The notes beneath the pieces were generated by a model. It searched no databases. It was not told where the DNA came from and saw only the letters and a program-made list of their open reading frames with translations. From contig JAHJDK010000196.1 in NCBI GenBank assembly GCA_018812505.1, forward strand, positions 1 through 8,373: DNA of 8,373 nucleotides, given 5' to 3'. This document shows positions 5,901 through 8,373 of the stretch, one piece after another (position 1 is the stretch's first letter; every line of letters begins with the position of its first letter). This DNA is from Nanobdellota archaeon. GTDB taxonomy: Archaea > Nanobdellota > Nanobdellia > Woesearchaeales > GCA-2686295. A program made the position numbers and the translations under genes.

Positions 5901-6952
5901 TCTTCTCCAGGACCGTCGTCTTTTCCAGGACCAATATCAACTCCAGGACCAACATCTGTTTGCAACTCATTAACTTCTGGAACCAAAATTATATTATATA
6001 TTGTAGTCTCATTTATCTGCACGCTTACATTACCAGAATAGGTTTCATAACCTGCTTTTATAGCGTAAATTCTATAGAATCCTGCAGGCACAGTAACGTT
6101 ATATCCACCACTAGAATTGGTCACACCTGTATATCCTGCAACATCAATTATTACCTGTTCAATAGGCTGACCACTTTCAGTTGTTACAAGTCCTTTCACT
6201 TCTCCAGGATTAGGCAGTTCTCCTTCTCCTGCAGGACATATATCATAAGGATCTGTGAAAAAATAAAACGGCGTCTTAATAGAACTATTCTTAATAGGTA
6301 TCATCATCTGATAATTGTACAACCTATTATTGAAACCTCTTGTAATATTAGATAATATATGTGACACAAAAACGAATGTTCCAGACGAATCTTTCAATAT
6401 TCCAACATCAAAATTTAATGATGAACCGTCTTGCTTGTAAGTGTATGTTCCTGGAACTTCCAATATATTTGCACCTATAGCAACAGTTATATTTTTATCA
6501 TAGGTATTGACTGCAGACATCATCTGAGTCAAAGAATCATACTCTGCAGTTCCAAGATAAGCATCTATCTCTTCTGGAGTTGCAGGCTCTAAACTGGCAA
6601 AGTCTATTTCTGCAGAAGGCTTTGTACTTGTGTATACTTCATGTTCAATTCCGGGCTCAAGACAATCAAACAACAAGTTAGCTTCAAGATATCCACTCTG
6701 ATAACCACCTCCTTCAAGTTCATAATAAGCATCATATGTGAATCCTTCAAACCTTACAGCGACGCCATAAATAGCAGTCCATAAGAATGCAGGGCTTCTC
6801 AGATCAAGTATCATCTCGTATATGTTTCCTGCTTCTCCTTCATGATAAGTAACCCACCCAAAGTATTCTTTAGTCATTATTATTCCGGATAACGCTAATA
6901 CTATAAGAAAAAATATTAAAGCAGTCTTTGCAAATTGTTCTATTGCTTTCAT
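2993..6952 (-). CDS. Membrane-anchored HerA/FtsK-superfamily ATPase with large ectodomain and two C-terminal NDFAxW (DUF5752-like) modules
   Basis: 1319 residues. A signal-anchor helix (10-28) is followed by an ectodomain (about 32-588) with two cysteines (C97, C239) and ten N-X-S/T sequons. It contains an unrecognised domain, a carboxypeptidase-regulatory/PEGA-like beta domain (250-326), a GPG hexapeptide linker (333-356) and two Ig/CARDB-like domains (370-470, 476-582). The second membrane helix is 590-614. The cytoplasmic ATPase has Walker A GSTGGGKS (668-675), FDPTAQW (695-701), Walker B LLVVYDEIH with D797/E798, and MLVSQ (831-835) after an arginine-rich helix. This is the DUF87/HerA pattern; I see no HAS-barrel, its place being taken by the membrane part. 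A helical hairpin (940-981) follows, then charged linkers and two NDFAxW modules (1043-1112, 1245-1317). The family uses ATP to move DNA or protein. The topology suggests an envelope-spanning motor, but the substrate is unknown. The ATG overlaps the upstream stop (ATGA) and has AGGAAGG 8 nt upstream. Confidence 0.93.
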   Translation of the reverse strand: MKAIEQFAKTALIFFLIVLALSGIIMTKEYFGWVTYHEGEAGNIYEMILDLRSPAFLWTAIYGVAVRFEGFTYDAYYELEGGGYQSGYLEANLLFDCLEPGIEHEVYTSTKPSAEIDFASLEPATPEEIDAYLGTAEYDSLTQMMSAVNTYDKNITVAIGANILEVPGTYTYKQDGSSLNFDVGILKDSSGTFVFVSHILSNITRGFNNRLYNYQMMIPIKNSSIKTPFYFFTDPYDICPAGEGELPNPGEVKGLVTTESGQPIEQVIIDVAGYTGVTNSSGGYNVTVPAGFYRIYAIKAGYETYSGNVSVQINETTIYNIILVPEVNELQTDVGPGVDIGPGKDDGPGEDVGPGEAPLVPIVEQPKRIEGTDYIISLNAVNRKIRVGNFLQEDIRIFSFKESTTEVSFEVTGSVAELIDLDKNKLLVAPNTQDGVTLTIFGRGQPGIYNGTIEISGDLNASIPVIVELLTKEQLSVQALLMDLDISKKDLHPNEELRLKLDLKNLLSDQQYPVTLFFTVQDEEGNTTLWTYSTNVFLRTSFSLLKTIKLPKEAKAGVYIVRVSASYLGFSSGTSAVFNVVTPFFQRFVWGLFVWQWSLILLLLLSLIIAAIIIRQKMEQKKRFHLKVEYSELPKPGPRSGSWGKIAESDHKTYFDLEQLKIHTIVAGSTGGGKSISAQVIVEECLLKDVAVLVFDPTAQWSGMLRPCKEKGMLKYYPGFGMKTKDARSFNGNVRQLMNAKEVIEIHKYMKPGEIQIFAMNKLDPKAIDTVVANTIRQIFKENFNESTELRLLVVYDEIHRILPKFGGSGDGFVQIERGCREFRKWGVGVMLVSQVLADFVGQIKANINTEVQMRTRDEGDLERIKTKHGDEVLKSLVRASVGSGMVQNASYNRGRPYFVTFRPILHSVQRLSDEELEKYNGYNEEIDQMMYELEQLEELEVDVFDMKLEIKLALDKVKSGNFNMVEVYLEGIRPRMKKEWGKIGKTPKKKEIMLVSDDELKEAIESAKKSREDYVAKEQKNVPEEKKKEEDFFRKEVAPEKILNLFNGMLVISMKGLYDELAAMKQSDFEQHVNKDKNDFAEWVKNAVGDEELAKHIALKKDKNEILDLLTVRKDNKKLPKFSVEENKLLEAETWFEVGNASSVETKNKQDNIVEKPKTESKVKVNAEINTKQEPEKEIKVKSETSEKVVSDNTITEDGEFQSEKVSEQVANISEFAVDSEDSSQKKSSESNLESVVNDKTLSPDEYFRLSSGRELKSVFDLVDYLRNINDDEFKQYVNDNKNDFANWIRGVFHNDRLADKISVVKEKDELIGALQEG
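5885..5956 (-). repeat. Four tandem 18-nt units encoding a GPG hexapeptide linker
   Basis: Residues 333-356 of the ATPase are four six-residue units, DVGPGV, DIGPGK, DDGPGE and DVGPGE, encoded by imperfect 18-nt repeats. They join the PEGA-like domain to the first Ig-like domain and look like a flexible, acidic surface spacer. Unit number may vary between strains. Confidence 0.8.
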
Positions 6953-8373
6953 CGTAATATCCTTCCTGAAATTTTTACAATATCATCGTATAAAATATTT
7001 TTATCTTCCTCATTAAGACGTTTATATATAGCTCTTAATTTCTTGTACAACCTATCTGCTCTATCTATTTGATTATCTTCAATCTTCTTTGATATAATCC
7101 GCATTATTTCCTGTGAGTATTCAAAGTCTAATTTATTGCAAATATCAACTACTGAAATGTAAATCTCATTCTTCGCAGGAATCGAAAGTTTCTCATAGTA
7201 AAGCTTTATTTCTCTGTATATGAGATATGCTTTTTCATAATTTCTGGCTTCAATATTGTCATAAGCATCGTTTATTAACATCTTCATGTTATGCATTTTT
7301 TTGTCACCAGCTATCAAAAAGTATAAGTGCTTTGCCTTTTCAAAGCTTTCAAAGTGATATCCTCCATATATTAGTACAAGTATTATAACTAAAAACACCA
7401 ACCAAGTTTTTCCATTTATATCTGTATCAAAAGAGAATATTGCTCTTCCGGTTATACTGTTTACAGCTGAAAGATAATCCTCTGGTAATATTATTGTATT
7501 TGCTTTTTGAAATAAATCTAAATCCTTAAGCCCTCTCACATAATATACTATCTTATCTGTTTTTTCAAATTCTATTATAGGATCTTTCTTGATTATCTTG
7601 TTATCTGTTAGTATAACCATTTCATCTGTTGATTGAACCAGTTCTTTTGGCAGGTGTTCTATAATTTTAAAAGTGAGATTATCATTGATGAAATCTAAAT
7701 CTCGCACTACCAAGGTTATTTCTTCTACTGATCCATTAAGAAAGTAAAGTTTCACATTCTTAATACTGGTAGTTATAGTTGCTTCTTTTTGAGTTTGCAA
7801 AGCTGCCTTGAAATAAGAATTAGCATCTTGAAAGTTTTGTGCAGCAGCGTATTCAAATATAATTGTTTCAAGTTCTGTCTCATCAACATACTTAACAAAC
7901 GACTTTGACCCTAAAACATCTATATCTGTAGGTGTTGACTGATATATATCATCAATGACATTCATTAATTCTTTTTGTTTTGCAGCTTTCTCTTCAGTTG
8001 TTAAGTCTCTTCTGAAATCAATGTTGTATATGTCTCTTATTGTTCTCTCAACTGTTTTTATTGATTGCTTAATATTATTTTCATACTCTAAAGCTTCTAA
8101 CACTTGTTTTTGCTGTACTGTTTTCTTAGGAAGACTATCAAGCAAAGCATATAACTGATCTAATATGTTTGAATTATCAGTGGTGTATGCAGAGGTTGAT
8201 TTATTAACCAGATTCACATTGTACTCTATTGTTTCACCAATATTTCCTTCTTGATCAGAGCATTCTATTTTAAATTTATACTTTCCAAAAGAAAATCCAT
8301 TAACACTAATTATCTGCTCTGAAGTGCTAACCACTTCAACAGTTTTTTTCTTTGTAAACCAGTTATCTCCTTG
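6949..8373 (-). CDS. Surface-exposed membrane protein, C-terminal part (5' end beyond window): Ig-like end, beta domain, one membrane helix, cytoplasmic helical repeats
   Basis: The frame is open to the window edge without a stop (first codons read QGDNWFTKKKTVE), so the GTG at 8334 is an internal valine and the gene starts outside the window. Of the 474 visible residues, about 1-56 look like the end of an Ig/FnIII-type fold (GKYKFKIECSDQEGN). Residues 60-200 are mostly helical. Residues 203-300 are a beta-rich domain with HLPKELVQ and DPIIEFE, a motif pair I recall from archaeal surface proteins (from memory). Residues 323-341 (WLVFLVIILVLIYGGY) form a membrane helix. The rest is cytoplasmic and holds two similar helical hairpins at 371-396 and 428-453 (NYEKAYLIYREIKLYYEKL compared with QIDRADRLYKKLRAIYKRL), TPR-like in spacing. 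The stop overlaps the ATPase start as ATGA, so the two are probably translationally coupled and work together. I do not recognise the gene and infer no enzymatic function. Confidence 0.85.
   Translation of the reverse strand, partial: QGDNWFTKKKTVEVVSTSEQIISVNGFSFGKYKFKIECSDQEGNIGETIEYNVNLVNKSTSAYTTDNSNILDQLYALLDSLPKKTVQQKQVLEALEYENNIKQSIKTVERTIRDIYNIDFRRDLTTEEKAAKQKELMNVIDDIYQSTPTDIDVLGSKSFVKYVDETELETIIFEYAAAQNFQDANSYFKAALQTQKEATITTSIKNVKLYFLNGSVEEITLVVRDLDFINDNLTFKIIEHLPKELVQSTDEMVILTDNKIIKKDPIIEFEKTDKIVYYVRGLKDLDLFQKANTIILPEDYLSAVNSITGRAIFSFDTDINGKTWLVFLVIILVLIYGGYHFESFEKAKHLYFLIAGDKKMHNMKMLINDAYDNIEARNYEKAYLIYREIKLYYEKLSIPAKNEIYISVVDICNKLDFEYSQEIMRIISKKIEDNQIDRADRLYKKLRAIYKRLNEEDKNILYDDIVKISGRILR
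6961..6967 (-). promoter_or_regulatory. Ribosome-binding site of the HerA-type ATPase
   Basis: AGGAAGG on the minus strand lies 8 nt before ATG 6952, inside the last codons of the upstream gene. It supports this start and coupled translation through the ATGA overlap. Confidence 0.6.

Noticed and set aside
5858..6355. Plus-strand 165-codon frame with repeated FSRTN units
   Set aside because: The repeats are the antisense reading of the GPG hexapeptide repeats in the ATPase gene. It has no ribosome-binding site and an implausible composition.

Overview
The window looks like a piece of an AT-rich archaeal genome, most probably from the DPANN group (Woesearchaeota/Pacearchaeota-like). This is inferred from several things. 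There is a membrane-anchored HerA-type ATPase with a large Ig-like ectodomain. The ribosome-binding sites are of the GAGGTG type. The surface protein carries a beta-rich domain with an LPKEL...DPIIEF motif of the kind I recall from archaeal surface proteins. No bacterial marker genes are visible.

All convincing genes lie on the minus strand and form one tightly packed five-gene operon, read from right to left. The order is: (1) the C-terminal 474 residues of a surface protein that enters from beyond the right edge (6949-8373); (2) a 1319-residue HerA/FtsK-superfamily ATPase with two membrane segments, a ~555-residue N-glycosylation-rich ectodomain, a cytoplasmic ATPase domain and two C-terminal adaptor domains (2993-6952); (3) a 233-residue protein beginning with the same adaptor domain (2239-2940); (4) a 243-residue protein ending with the same adaptor domain (1518-2249); (5) a 372-residue coiled-coil protein with an acidic tail (397-1515). 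Genes 1/2 overlap by ATGA, genes 3/4 overlap by 8-11 bases, and genes 4/5 are 2 bases apart. Only the 2/3 junction has a real gap (53 nt from the TAA to the GTG at 2940).

The unifying element is a ~70-residue module built around the motif NDFAxWI, followed by an LA/LS helix. It occurs four times in three consecutive proteins and resembles DUF5752-type domains. Together with the ATPase, the two-membrane-protein design and the coiled-coil protein, this suggests an envelope-spanning, HerA-powered machine with cytoplasmic partners assembled through a shared docking module. A DNA-transfer pump (compare CedB or VirD4/TraG), a secretion or pilus-like apparatus, and a cell-contact structure are all possible. 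The sequence alone does not choose among them.

The 396 bases left of the operon hold no supported gene. They are densely packed with inverted repeats. A perfect 14-bp inverted repeat (226-239/333-346) encloses three smaller hairpins. A 10-bp inverted repeat (54-63/212-221) encloses another nest of hairpins, several with AAAA loops and mutually exclusive arms. This is the most structured stretch in the window. It could be a bidirectional terminator array, a structured non-coding RNA or a MITE-like element.
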